A stretch of DNA of 14,787 bases from positions 1 through 14,787 of the forward strand of contig CALJPJ010000165.1 in NCBI GenBank assembly GCA_937980625.1, read 5' to 3'. Positions 1-6,732 of this stretch are shown here, one piece after another (positions within the stretch are counted from its first letter, which is position 1; every line of letters begins with the position of its first letter). The position numbers and the translations under genes are program-made. The DNA comes from an uncultured Bdellovibrionales bacterium (GTDB lineage Bacteria; Bdellovibrionota; Bdellovibrionia; Bdellovibrionales; UBA1609). Below the pieces are notes generated by a model, which was not told the origin of the DNA, ran no database searches, and saw only the letters and a list, made by a program, of their open reading frames with translations.

Positions 1-61
1 CCCGGACTTGTTGGCCTGACGCCTCAGTCATGGCCAAGGCCTTCCGGTGCATCAGGTCGGT
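1..61. other. GC-rich leading segment unlike the rest of the window
   Basis: I count 39 G/C in the first 60 bases (65%), against 20 of 60 in the next 60 bases, which is near the level of the rest of the window. The change is abrupt, around base 61. The segment stays open in the frame of the following gene, but the residues it would add (including Cys, Trp and Arg from CGG and AGG codons) do not look like the region before a TolQ/ExbB domain. It is also open in one minus-strand frame. The simplest reading is a chimeric assembly or read junction at a contig edge; a real recombination point is the alternative. Confidence 0.5.
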
Positions 62-527
62 TTTGAGAACTGAAAATAAAAGAGTAAAACAACAAATTCT
101 AGATGCGACAGTCAGTGAGGATAATAGTTTAGGTCGTATTATGAAAGCTTATGAAGTCAATCAAAGCTTAGATGAAGAAAAACTACAATTAAAACTCGAA
201 GAAGAAATTATGAAAAATATCCCGATTTTAGATCGTGGTATTGGGGCTCTTAAAGTGATAGCAACTGTTGCGCCACTCATGGGGCTATTAGGAACAGTAA
301 CTGGTATGATCGGAACTTTCCAATCAATTACTTTATTTGGTACTGGTGATCCAAAACTTATGGCAGGCGGAATTTCTCAAGCCCTAGTAACGACTGTTTT
401 AGGTTTGATCTGTGCTATTCCAACTTTAATGCTACATAAACACTTATCTGATAAAAGTGATTACATTAAACATGTACTTGAAGAAAAAAGTATTGGTTTG
501 ATTGCTTTATCTAAGGGGAAAGTTTAG
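3..527 (+). CDS. ttpC: TtpC-like MotA/TolQ/ExbB proton channel family protein (5' end missing)
   Basis: This is the C-terminal part of a long MotA/TolQ/ExbB-family protein of the TonB2 type. Counting from the first ATG (base 30), a charged helical segment covers about residues 15-65. It is followed by the family core: APLMGLLGTVTGMIGTF (about 81-97) and GGISQALVTTVLGL (about 112-125), which form two membrane helices. Whole TtpC proteins have a long periplasmic coiled coil and a first membrane segment before this core, and both are missing here because the window starts inside the gene. The ATG at 30 is probably not the true start, since the first ~61 bases look foreign. The gene lies two bases before exbB, and the order ttpC-exbB-exbD-tonB-TPR matches TonB2 clusters, where TtpC is an extra inner-membrane component needed for energy transfer to TonB. 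Family assignment is firm; the name ttpC rests mainly on gene order. Confidence 0.82.
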   Translation, partial: RTCWPDASVMAKAFRCIRSVLRTENKRVKQQILDATVSEDNSLGRIMKAYEVNQSLDEEKLQLKLEEEIMKNIPILDRGIGALKVIATVAPLMGLLGTVTGMIGTFQSITLFGTGDPKLMAGGISQALVTTVLGLICAIPTLMLHKHLSDKSDYIKHVLEEKSIGLIALSKGKV

Positions 528-529
528 CC

Positions 530-1042
530 ATGAATATATGGGAAAACTTTTGGCTATTTATTGATAAAGGTGGAGATGTACTATTAATCATTTTTGCTGT
601 GGCCGTATTACTATGGGCGTTTATCTTTGAAAAGTTTTATTTTTTGAAACAAGTGGCTCCTGGCTTAATCAGTGAAAAGCTAGAAGCTTGGAAGTCTCAA
701 AGTGATCGTGGGTCGTGGTGGGCTTTAAGAGTGCGTGAGGCTCATATTGCCGACATCAGAGAAAAAATGTCTGAGCGTATAGGAATGATTAAAACAATTG
801 TTGTACTTTGCCCTTTATTAGGGCTTTTAGGGACTGTTACAGGAATGATGGTTGTATTTGATGTGATGGCTGTGTCAGGTGCTAATGCAAGAATGATGGC
901 TAGTGGCATTTCAATGGCAACTATCCCCACAATGGCCGGAATGGTTGTTGCCCTTTCAGGAATATATCTTGGAAGTTTAATAGAAAAGAAAGTTGAGTTA
1001 ATTAGCGATAGTTTGGGTGAAAAATTTGAGGTGACAGCTTAG
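530..1042 (+). CDS. exbB: ExbB/TolQ-family proton channel subunit of the TonB system
   Basis: A 170-residue inner-membrane protein of the short ExbB2 type. The first membrane helix spans about residues 17-37. A cytoplasmic stretch (38-87) follows, and then the family signature CPLLGLLGTVTGMMVVF (94-110) and a third helix with ISMATIPTMAGMVVAL (127-142). ExbB pentamers enclose ExbD and use the proton gradient to drive TonB. The length fits the compact ExbB2 class rather than the ~240-residue E. coli ExbB. The ATG lies two bases after the upstream stop, so the two genes are probably translationally coupled. Unusually, 118 bases separate this gene from exbD, a junction that is normally tight. 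Confidence 0.9.
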   Translation: MNIWENFWLFIDKGGDVLLIIFAVAVLLWAFIFEKFYFLKQVAPGLISEKLEAWKSQSDRGSWWALRVREAHIADIREKMSERIGMIKTIVVLCPLLGLLGTVTGMMVVFDVMAVSGANARMMASGISMATIPTMAGMVVALSGIYLGSLIEKKVELISDSLGEKFEVTA

Positions 1043-1160
1043 TGAGCATTTTAAATTAGTACAGCACCACTAGACGAAGATGGTTCATAATTAATTTTAA
1101 TTTTTGTATATCACTTGAGCTTTGTATGTTTGACATGCCTCAAGCTAAGGAGAAAAAAGA

Positions 1161-1562
1161 ATGAGACGGTTTAATATTAGAAAAAAAGAGGATACAGCAA
1201 TTGATTTAACTCCAATGTTAGATGTTGTATTTATAATGCTTATCTTTTTTATTGTGAGTACATCATTTGTAAAAGAATCTGGTGTGCAAGTGAATCGGCC
1301 TTCAGCAAGTACTGCTAAAACTAAAGCTAGAGCTAATATATTAGTGGCAATAACAGAAGCTGGTGATGTTTGGATGCAAAAGCGTAAAGTTGATATTCGG
1401 TCAGTAAGGGCTAACATTGAAAGGTTAAGAGCTGAAGCTCCAGATGGGTCTGTAGTTATTCAAGCGGATAAAGGGTCTAAAAATGGATTGCTAGTAGATG
1501 TTATGGATCAAATTAGAGCTGCCGGAGTTACAAATATTTCTTTGGCCGCAAAAATAAAATAA
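1161..1562 (+). CDS. exbD: ExbD/TolR-family biopolymer transport protein
   Basis: A 133-residue protein with the ExbD/TolR layout: a short basic cytoplasmic N-terminus, the signature DLTPMLDVVFIMLIFFIVST (residues 15-34) forming the single membrane helix, and a periplasmic domain of about 95 residues. Asp21 lies at the position of the essential membrane aspartate (Asp25 in E. coli ExbD) that carries protons with ExbB. The C-terminal part (SVVIQADKGSKNGLLVDVMD, then an AGVTNISLA strand) is the usual ExbD periplasmic fold. An AAGGAG ribosome binding site sits about nine bases before the ATG. The tonB start follows ten bases after the stop. Length and motifs are normal for the family. Confidence 0.93.
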   Translation: MRRFNIRKKEDTAIDLTPMLDVVFIMLIFFIVSTSFVKESGVQVNRPSASTAKTKARANILVAITEAGDVWMQKRKVDIRSVRANIERLRAEAPDGSVVIQADKGSKNGLLVDVMDQIRAAGVTNISLAAKIK

Positions 1563-1572
1563 GGAATTATTT

Positions 1573-2196
1573 ATGAAATTTTGGGTTTACTGTATATCAG
1601 CCTCACTCATTGTAAGTATCAGCTTATTTTTATTTATGGGCGGACTAATTTCAATGGATGGGGTTTATAAGCCAGATCAAAAAGATGTATTTATTGATTT
1701 TGCCAGATTAAAGTTTGATTCAGACACAGATTTTAAACAAAGAGCAAAACCAAAAAAACCACCTAAGCCTGAAGAGCCAAAAAATATGGAAAAAATTAAG
1801 GTGGCTAAGATGGATCAGGTGTCAAAGCCAACAATGAAGATGGATATTCCAAAACTGAGCTTATCAAAAGTGAGCAGTGGCGGACCATTTTTAGGGCAAG
1901 CCGGGGCAGCAGCTAGTGAAGATGGTGATGCCTTGCCTATTATTCGTATAGAACCTCTCATGCCCAGGAAAGCAGCCATGCGAGGGATTGAAGGTTGGGT
2001 AGTTGCTACATTTGATGTCACTCCAGAAGGAACAGTTTCTAATATCAAAATAGTAAAATCGAGTCATAGAAACTTATATGATAAGTCTGCAAAAAGAGCT
2101 CTGAGAAAGTGGCGTTACAAGCCAAAAGTAGTTGCTGGGAAAGCTGTCGCTCAACGAAATCAAAAAGTGAACTTTAATTTTAAACTACAAAGATAG
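1573..2196 (+). CDS. tonB: TonB energy-transducing protein (TonB2 type)
   Basis: A 207-residue TonB that links the ExbB-ExbD motor to outer-membrane TonB-dependent transporters. Visible parts are an N-terminal membrane anchor (about 7-28), a Lys/Pro-rich periplasmic linker (about 58-72, with KPKKPPKPEEPK) and a C-terminal TonB domain (about 122-207). The C-terminal domain shows GIEGWVVATFDVTPEGTVSN, then a conserved Ser-Ser and an A-x6-W-x-Y-x-P stretch. The family YPxxA motif reads MPRKA here (130-134), so the aromatic residue is replaced by Met. The linker is short, as in TonB2 proteins. The ribosome binding site AAGGA precedes the ATG. It belongs to the same operon as exbB and exbD and is followed seven bases later by the TPR gene. 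No TonB-dependent receptor is visible in the window, so the transported substrate cannot be named. Confidence 0.92.
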   Translation: MKFWVYCISASLIVSISLFLFMGGLISMDGVYKPDQKDVFIDFARLKFDSDTDFKQRAKPKKPPKPEEPKNMEKIKVAKMDQVSKPTMKMDIPKLSLSKVSSGGPFLGQAGAAASEDGDALPIIRIEPLMPRKAAMRGIEGWVVATFDVTPEGTVSNIKIVKSSHRNLYDKSAKRALRKWRYKPKVVAGKAVAQRNQKVNFNFKLQR

Positions 2197-2203
2197 GTGT
2201 TTA

Positions 2204-3499
2204 ATGAAAAAATATAATTTTATCTCTATTTTGATTTTATTTTTTACTGCAAATTCGTTTGCAGCTATTGATGTCAGTTTTAAAAAATCAATTTCAGAAA
2301 CCATAAAATCAAGGCCTGGTGGTTTAACAGCTCCTGCTACTTTTAAAAGAATTAGTCAGGCACATAAGTACCTGGCTGCAAATAAATATGATAAAGCCTT
2401 AGCAAAACTCCGTACTCTAGATAATAATAAAACTAAACCATACTCAAAGGCACAAGTTTATCAAACAATGGGCTATGTGTACTCAGGGCAAGGTAAAGAC
2501 AGTATGGCAGCAAAATACTTTCAAAAAAGTTTAGATTTAAATGTTCTGCCAATTCAGCCCACTAAAACAAATTTATATATGCTGAGCCAATTATATATTG
2601 GTGCTAAAAAGTATGACTTGTCACTCAGGTACATCAAAAAATGGTTTAATATTTCTGATAAACCAACAGCTCCAGCTTATATATTATTAGCTACAGCTTT
2701 ATCTGAAAAAAATAGAAAAGATGAAGCGCTTACATATGTGAACAAGGCAGTGGCGATTAGTACGAACCCTAAAGAGAGTTGGTTACAGTTCGCAGCTGGT
2801 CTTAATATTGAAAAAGGCTATTATAAAAAAGCTATTTTTGCATTAAATAGACTAGTTAAAATTAACCCTAAGAAGGCAACCTACTGGAAAATGTTAGCTG
2901 GTGCGCACTTGAATCTTGAAGAGAATAAACAGGCCTTAAATGCCATGTCTATTGCCAATCAACTTGGGTTTTTAACCAGTGAGCATGATATTTTAAATCT
3001 TGCGAGTCTTTATGCGACTAATGGCATTCCACTTTCTTCTGCTATACTTATGGAAAAAAGTATTAAAAGCGGTAAGGTTAAAAAAACTAAAAAAAACTTG
3101 CAGTTTTTAGCTCAAGCCTGGCTAGACTCAGAAGATAAACAAAAAGCTATAAAGCATCTACGGCAAGCGGCAGCTCAAGCGCCAGATGGCAAACTATATG
3201 TTCTGGAAGGGCAAGTTTATATGGAGAAGGGCAAGTGGTTAAAAGCGGCAAAAGCATTTACTCAAGCTTTAAATAAAGGAAAACTATCTAATAAAGGTCA
3301 AATATATATGTTGCGAGGTATGGCCTATACGAATGCTAAAAAATTTGAAAGTGCAAAAAATGATTTTGATACACTTGGAACATACCCTCAATATACATCG
3401 CAATCTACATCTTGGCTGAACTATCTTAAGTTCAAAGAAGATGCAATTAAAATTTTGACTGGAAAGTCTAAAAAAATAGATAAAACGACGAAGCTATAA
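2204..3499 (+). CDS. secreted TPR-repeat protein of the TonB2 cluster
   Basis: A 431-residue protein with a clear signal peptide (residues 1-20, cleavage likely after SFA) and little else but helical pairs from about 50 to 400. Tetratricopeptide-like units can be placed at about 50-83, 83-116, 122-155, 156-190, 191-224, 225-258, 262-292, 296-329, 330-363 and 366-399. Recurring signs are the small residues and A-x-x-Y/F-x-x-A/S-L spacing, for example in AAKYFQKSLDLN and AAKAFTQALNKG. The C-terminus is Lys-rich. A periplasmic TPR protein downstream of tonB is typical of TonB2 clusters in Vibrio and relatives, where it is thought to act as a scaffold for the TonB complex. The gene starts seven bases after tonB ends. 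The exact partner is not shown by the sequence. Confidence 0.85.
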   Translation: MKKYNFISILILFFTANSFAAIDVSFKKSISETIKSRPGGLTAPATFKRISQAHKYLAANKYDKALAKLRTLDNNKTKPYSKAQVYQTMGYVYSGQGKDSMAAKYFQKSLDLNVLPIQPTKTNLYMLSQLYIGAKKYDLSLRYIKKWFNISDKPTAPAYILLATALSEKNRKDEALTYVNKAVAISTNPKESWLQFAAGLNIEKGYYKKAIFALNRLVKINPKKATYWKMLAGAHLNLEENKQALNAMSIANQLGFLTSEHDILNLASLYATNGIPLSSAILMEKSIKSGKVKKTKKNLQFLAQAWLDSEDKQKAIKHLRQAAAQAPDGKLYVLEGQVYMEKGKWLKAAKAFTQALNKGKLSNKGQIYMLRGMAYTNAKKFESAKNDFDTLGTYPQYTSQSTSWLNYLKFKEDAIKILTGKSKKIDKTTKL

Positions 3500-3556
3500 T
3501 GTATTTGATTACTTAAAAACTACCTTCTAGCATTATTTAGTGTAGGAGAGTTTTTT

Positions 3557-4003
3557 ATGAAATCAATTATTTTAGTTTTACTGGTATGTTATTCAGTTTT
3601 AACTTTTGCTAAAGAAAACCAATATAAAGTGTATAGTGAAATAATAATTAATGATGAAGTTGCAATGACACCAACAGTTATTGTTATGGCAAATAAATCC
3701 GCTGAGATTTCTCAAAAAAGTGAAGATGGTTCAGAGCAAATAATATTAAAACTAAAAGTAATTGAGAATACAAAAAAGTTTAGTTTAATGTCTGATGTCA
3801 TTGCTAGTTATTCTATTAAGGTTAAAAAACTAAACTCTGAACACAATTTAACTGGCATAGGTTATCTAGATATAGGCCAAGAAAAAGCGGTTATAAGTGG
3901 TGGCTTTAAACAGAGGCAAATCACTACTAGCCCTAATGGTGAGGATGTTGTTAAAAATAAAAGCTCAATGATTTCAGTGAGCTCAAAAGTATTGGATTAT
4001 TAG
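3557..4003 (+). CDS. small secreted protein, unknown function
   Basis: A 148-residue protein with a signal peptide (about 1-18, cleavage near TFA-KE). The mature part is Lys/Glu-rich with alternating hydrophobic residues, such as YKVYSEIIIND and TPTVIVMANK, which predicts mostly beta strands. It has no cysteine after the signal peptide and no motif that I can tie to a family. The pattern (a short strand, a T-P-x-V-x-V-x-A-x-K turn, then paired strands ending in a K-V repeat) resembles small periplasmic beta-sandwich proteins, but this is only an impression. An AGGAG ribosome binding site at 3544-3548 supports the ATG. It lies 57 bases after the TPR gene with no terminator between, so it is probably the last gene of the TonB operon. 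Confidence 0.75.
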   Translation: MKSIILVLLVCYSVLTFAKENQYKVYSEIIINDEVAMTPTVIVMANKSAEISQKSEDGSEQIILKLKVIENTKKFSLMSDVIASYSIKVKKLNSEHNLTGIGYLDIGQEKAVISGGFKQRQITTSPNGEDVVKNKSSMISVSSKVLDY

Positions 4004-4092
4004 TATAACTATTTGAAACCTCAAAAACTCTAAAGACCTTTGGGTGTATATATATTAGACAATTTTTAATCATTTTAACTTAATTTCATGGG

Positions 4093-4125
4093 GCATTTTA
4101 AAGCTTAAAATTTATGTTAAAATGC
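4093..4125. repeat. 9-base inverted repeat in the 4004-4230 intergenic region
   Basis: GCATTTTAA (4093-4101) and TTAAAATGC (4117-4125) are perfect complements around a 15-base loop. They could form a hairpin about 90 bases after the TonB operon ends. There is no T-run after the stem, so it is a poor intrinsic terminator. It could be a protein-binding site or a structured leader for the gene at 4231. No other feature is clear in the rest of 4004-4230. Confidence 0.4.
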
Positions 4126-4217
4126 GAAATGTAAGTACGTTTAATTTGAAATCTTTAATTTTAAGTGGAGCGATTGAGTTCACTTTCTGTAAAGAAGTTA
4201 TCTTTAAATTTTATGCC

Positions 4218-4223
4218 AGGAGG
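4218..4223 (+). promoter_or_regulatory. ribosome binding site AGGAGG that sets the 4231 start
   Basis: A perfect AGGAGG lies seven bases before the ATG at 4231. It decides this start over an in-frame GTG at 4165, which has no ribosome binding site and would put 22 polar residues before the signal peptide. Confidence 0.85.
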
Positions 4224-4230
4224 ATTTATT

Positions 4231-4617
4231 ATGTTTGGGTTAGTTACAAGGTTCATGACAACAGTTTTACTTCTATCACTGATCAGTGTTACAGGTTTTG
4301 CGATGCTTGATTATGAGCAGCCGAGATCAGTGCATGTCTATGGCAAAGATGATCATACAATAGTTTTGGACAGCGGAGAGAATTATCTTCATATTCACTT
4401 TGATCGCTCATATACAAGTCAAAGCTTGATCGATTTCGATTTTTTAGAAGACGAAAATGACGAATTTGAATGTAATATAAACTTAAATACTGAGCCAGTG
4501 ACGAGATCTTTATACCTTAGTGTTTCAATGTTTAATTGGGTAAAAAAAGAAAACTCTTGTGTTATAGAGCTAACAGTTAGAGGTATCACAAGACGTATCA
4601 CCATTGTTTCTAACTAA
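4231..4617 (+). CDS. small secreted two-cysteine protein, unknown function
   Basis: A 128-residue protein starting MFGLVTRFMTTVLLLSLISV, a signal peptide with likely cleavage after GFA (about residue 24). The mature part of about 104 residues is acidic in the middle (FLEDENDEFE, 71-80) and appears beta-rich, ending in a strand of basic and hydrophobic residues (VRGITRRITIVSN). Its only two cysteines, Cys81 and Cys110, are spaced to form one disulfide in the periplasm. I do not recognise the family. The perfect ribosome binding site indicates good translation. It stands alone, about 230 bases after the previous gene and 290 bases before the next, so it probably has its own promoter. I could not identify a convincing one. 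Confidence 0.72.
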   Translation: MFGLVTRFMTTVLLLSLISVTGFAMLDYEQPRSVHVYGKDDHTIVLDSGENYLHIHFDRSYTSQSLIDFDFLEDENDEFECNINLNTEPVTRSLYLSVSMFNWVKKENSCVIELTVRGITRRITIVSN

Positions 4618-4670
4618 AGAAAGCAATATACACGAAAAATTGAATATATCATATGTAGCTATATGTTGAG

Positions 4671-4835
4671 TTAAAAATTTGAGTATTGAAACTCATAATA
4701 TAGCTTTAAACCTTTATCACTAAAAGACTTTAAAGTCTTACCTTGCAGTATATTTTCCGTTGCTAAATACGGCCCATAGTCTGGGTTTGAAATATTTAAA
4801 ATTGTTAAGTCGATGGCTCTACTTGTTTCTTTTTT
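4671..4835 (-). pseudogene. relic of a periplasmic solute-binding protein (SBP_bac_3-like), N-terminal part
   Basis: Read on the minus strand, 54 codons are open from 4835 down to a stop at 4671-4673, with no usable start codon. The translation looks like real protein: it contains AIDLTILNISNPDYGPYL, then a short spacer, then LKSFSDKGLKLYYEFQ. This matches the start of type 3 solute-binding domains, where a first beta strand leads to a PPY-like turn, then an alpha helix and a strand of the form [KR]-x-G-x-x-[VL]-x-[YF]-x-F. In an intact gene a signal peptide would precede this and about 180 more residues would follow; neither is present. A run of eight bases just upstream (4830-4837, A on the coding strand) separates it from a short open frame starting at ATG 4870, so a frameshift is possible. 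The family match is by eye only. Confidence 0.45.
4724..4739. repeat. 16-base perfect palindrome
   Basis: AAGACTTTAAAGTCTT equals its own reverse complement. It lies inside the solute-binding-protein relic and about 170 bases before the lipoprotein start at 4908. It might be an operator; it might equally be chance, since on the relic strand it reads as ordinary codons. No T-run follows, so it is not a terminator. Confidence 0.3.
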
Positions 4836-4891
4836 TTATCTATGATTCCATATAGATATAAATTTATCATGATTTATATTTAAAAAAATAT

Positions 4892-4897
4892 GGGGAG
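4892..4897 (+). promoter_or_regulatory. ribosome binding site GGGGAG that sets the 4908 start
   Basis: GGGGAG lies ten bases before the ATG at 4908. An in-frame ATG at 4890 overlaps this site and would add six residues in front of an otherwise typical lipoprotein signal, so 4908 is preferred. Confidence 0.7.
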
Positions 4898-4907
4898 TTT
4901 TACAAAA

Positions 4908-5558
4908 ATGAAATATTTAATTATAAGTTCGCTATTAGTATTTGCTGTGAGTTGTTCTTCGTCAAAAAAAGTCATTGAGAAAGCACCTGAAGTAGTTAAA
5001 GAGACTGTGACATCAGTGGCCGAGCCCACACCCGCTATTGTTGAAGAGACACCTGCAACAGAACCGGCAATGCCAATAGAGAGTGGTGAATTACCAGATA
5101 TAACTGGTAATAGCATTCTTGATGTTAATTGCACAGCAGGGCAAGACAAAAGAGTTATAAGCTTATTAGAAAGAACTGACGATAGAGGGTGGGGTGTTAC
5201 TTATACGAAGTTTGGGGCAACCAAAACAATAGCAATTGCTAGAAATGATAAAAGTTTTTGTGAAGAAATAGTTTCAAGAGTTAAGGGCACGCTTCAAGGG
5301 GCTGGCTTCCAGTGCGATGGAGATGTAGAGACTTCAGTTTCTCCAGTGACTGGTGATTCAAGCTCTACTCAAAAAACTGTAATGGATAAAGCGAAAGAGG
5401 CAGCTAGTGGGGCCAGTGAAGGTGCCAAGTCCATGTTAGATAAGGCTAAGGATGCAGCTGGTGGCGCTGCAGAGGCTGCAAAAGGTGGTGCTGAAGCTGC
5501 CATGGATAAAGTTAAAGAAACTGCAGGTGATGCCGCTGAAGCAGTGAAGGGTGAGTAA
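4908..5558 (+). CDS. lipoprotein with cysteine-containing core and LEA-like repeat tail
   Basis: A 216-residue lipoprotein. The signal MKYLIISSLLVFAVSC ends in a lipobox with Cys16 lipidated; Ser at +2 suggests the outer membrane if enteric sorting rules apply. Residues 20-62 are a Pro/Glu/Thr-rich linker. A compact core at about 70-140 has three cysteines (75, 118, 136) and the stretch RGWGVTYTKFG. The tail (159-216) repeats a Met/Leu-Asp-Lys-(Ala/Val)-Lys unit three times (starting at 159, 177 and 199), separated by Ala/Gly/Glu-rich runs. This resembles group 3 LEA proteins or apolipoprotein-like amphipathic helices, which bind surfaces or stay disordered. The stop overlaps the ftsW start by one base (TAATG), so the two proteins are probably made together. 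The function is unknown; an envelope or septal role is inferred from the neighbour. Confidence 0.8.
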   Translation: MKYLIISSLLVFAVSCSSSKKVIEKAPEVVKETVTSVAEPTPAIVEETPATEPAMPIESGELPDITGNSILDVNCTAGQDKRVISLLERTDDRGWGVTYTKFGATKTIAIARNDKSFCEEIVSRVKGTLQGAGFQCDGDVETSVSPVTGDSSSTQKTVMDKAKEAASGASEGAKSMLDKAKDAAGGAAEAAKGGAEAAMDKVKETAGDAAEAVKGE

Positions 5559-6673
5559 TGCTTGCTAAACTTGATAAAGGCCTGTTATTAGCACTTATTT
5601 TTTTAATGGGTCTTGGCCTGGTTCAAGTTTATTCATCAAGCTATGTTTATGCTGGAGAAAAATTTGGCGATGCCCTTCACTTTTTTTATAGGCAGTTAAC
5701 ATTTGCAGGCTTAGGCTTGGCTGTCGTTTTTATAACTAGCCATTTACCTTGGAAATTATTTGAAAAGTATGGCGTACTTATTTGGTGCGCTTCATTTTTA
5801 GGTATAGTTTTAACTTTTGTTCCAAGCCTAACAATAGAAGCTGGTGGGGCGGCGAGATGGATAAAAATGCCTATGGGTTTTCGTTTTGAACCATCTGAGC
5901 TATTTAAAGTGACATGGCCTTTATTTTTAGCGACCATTTTATTTAATCAATTTAAAATTTTAGGACGATGGAAGTGGCCAATATTAGTATCTCTGGTATT
6001 AACTGCATTTATACTTTTGCTAAAGCAGCCAGATTTTGGCACCGTTGTTATTTGTACATTAAGTCTAATTACTATTTTATTTTGTTTTGGCATTAAATGG
6101 CGATACATTATCTCTGGTATTATTGTGACAATTCCTGTTGCAGCACTTTTGATTTTGTCATCGCCATACAGATATAAACGAATCATTGCATTCATAGATC
6201 CTTGGTCTGACCCTTCTCAAAAAGGATTTCAAATTATTCAGAGTCTTTTGGGCTATTACTCTGGAGGTTTATTTGGAAATGGTTTAGGACAAGGGCAGTC
6301 AAAGCTCTTTTTTCTACCTGAAGCCCACACAGACTTTACCTTAGCAGTGCTAGGTGAAGAGATTGGTTTTCTTGGTTTCGCTGTTGTGTTTTTAGTTTAT
6401 GGTTTTATGGCCTTTAGAGGGATTCAAATTTCATTCCGTGCTGACTCCGGGTTTAAGCAGTTAGTTGCCCTAGGTGTTACGGTTATATTTGCCTTTTCAG
6501 TGTTTATAAATGCCGGTGTAACGCTTGGTATGTTGCCGACTAAGGGCTTAGCATTGCCATTTTTAAGTTATGGTGGCAGTTCATTAGTGTGCTCTTGTTT
6601 TATGATCGGACTCCTCTTAAATATTGAAAAACAAATGAAGGTGCCAGTTTTTAAAAGAACCCGCTATAGGTAA
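5558..6673 (+). CDS. ftsW: FtsW-type SEDS peptidoglycan glycosyltransferase
   Basis: A 371-residue, ten-helix SEDS protein that polymerises lipid II into glycan strands at the division septum, working with a class B penicillin-binding protein. FtsW-type motifs are easy to follow: GGAARWIKM (96-104) with FRFEPSELFKV (108-118), LKQPDFGT (155-162), YRYKRIIAFIDPWSDPSQKG (204-223), FFLPEAHTDFTLAVLGEE (251-268), and LPTKGLALPFLSYGGSS (326-342). Asp259 in EAHTD is the position of the catalytic aspartate (Asp297 in E. coli FtsW). The match to FtsW is better than to RodA, but the gene lies outside any visible division/cell-wall cluster. It may therefore be a relocated ftsW or a second copy. It starts one base inside the upstream lipoprotein gene and relies on translational coupling, as no strong ribosome binding site is seen. 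Confidence 0.9.
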   Translation: MLAKLDKGLLLALIFLMGLGLVQVYSSSYVYAGEKFGDALHFFYRQLTFAGLGLAVVFITSHLPWKLFEKYGVLIWCASFLGIVLTFVPSLTIEAGGAARWIKMPMGFRFEPSELFKVTWPLFLATILFNQFKILGRWKWPILVSLVLTAFILLLKQPDFGTVVICTLSLITILFCFGIKWRYIISGIIVTIPVAALLILSSPYRYKRIIAFIDPWSDPSQKGFQIIQSLLGYYSGGLFGNGLGQGQSKLFFLPEAHTDFTLAVLGEEIGFLGFAVVFLVYGFMAFRGIQISFRADSGFKQLVALGVTVIFAFSVFINAGVTLGMLPTKGLALPFLSYGGSSLVCSCFMIGLLLNIEKQMKVPVFKRTRYR

Positions 6674-6732
6674 AATTTATTAATTTGGATATTGAGTTTG
6701 CTCATGAAAGTATTTTTCGCTAGTACATTATT

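Noticed and set aside
742..1417. Minus-strand open frames opposite exbB and exbD, and similar ones at 1815-2048, 4419-4604, 4880-5149, 5686-6195, 10971-11264, 11487-11690, 13397-13579 and 14066-14299
   Set aside because: All lie opposite well-supported + strand genes, and their translations look like the antisense of those genes.
4165..4230. Upstream GTG start for the 4231 gene
   Set aside because: No ribosome binding site lies before 4165, and the extension would put a polar stretch ahead of the signal peptide.
4122..4310. 62-codon + strand frame overlapping the 4231 gene
   Set aside because: It has no ribosome binding site or protein-like composition, and it overlaps a gene with a perfect AGGAGG and a signal peptide.
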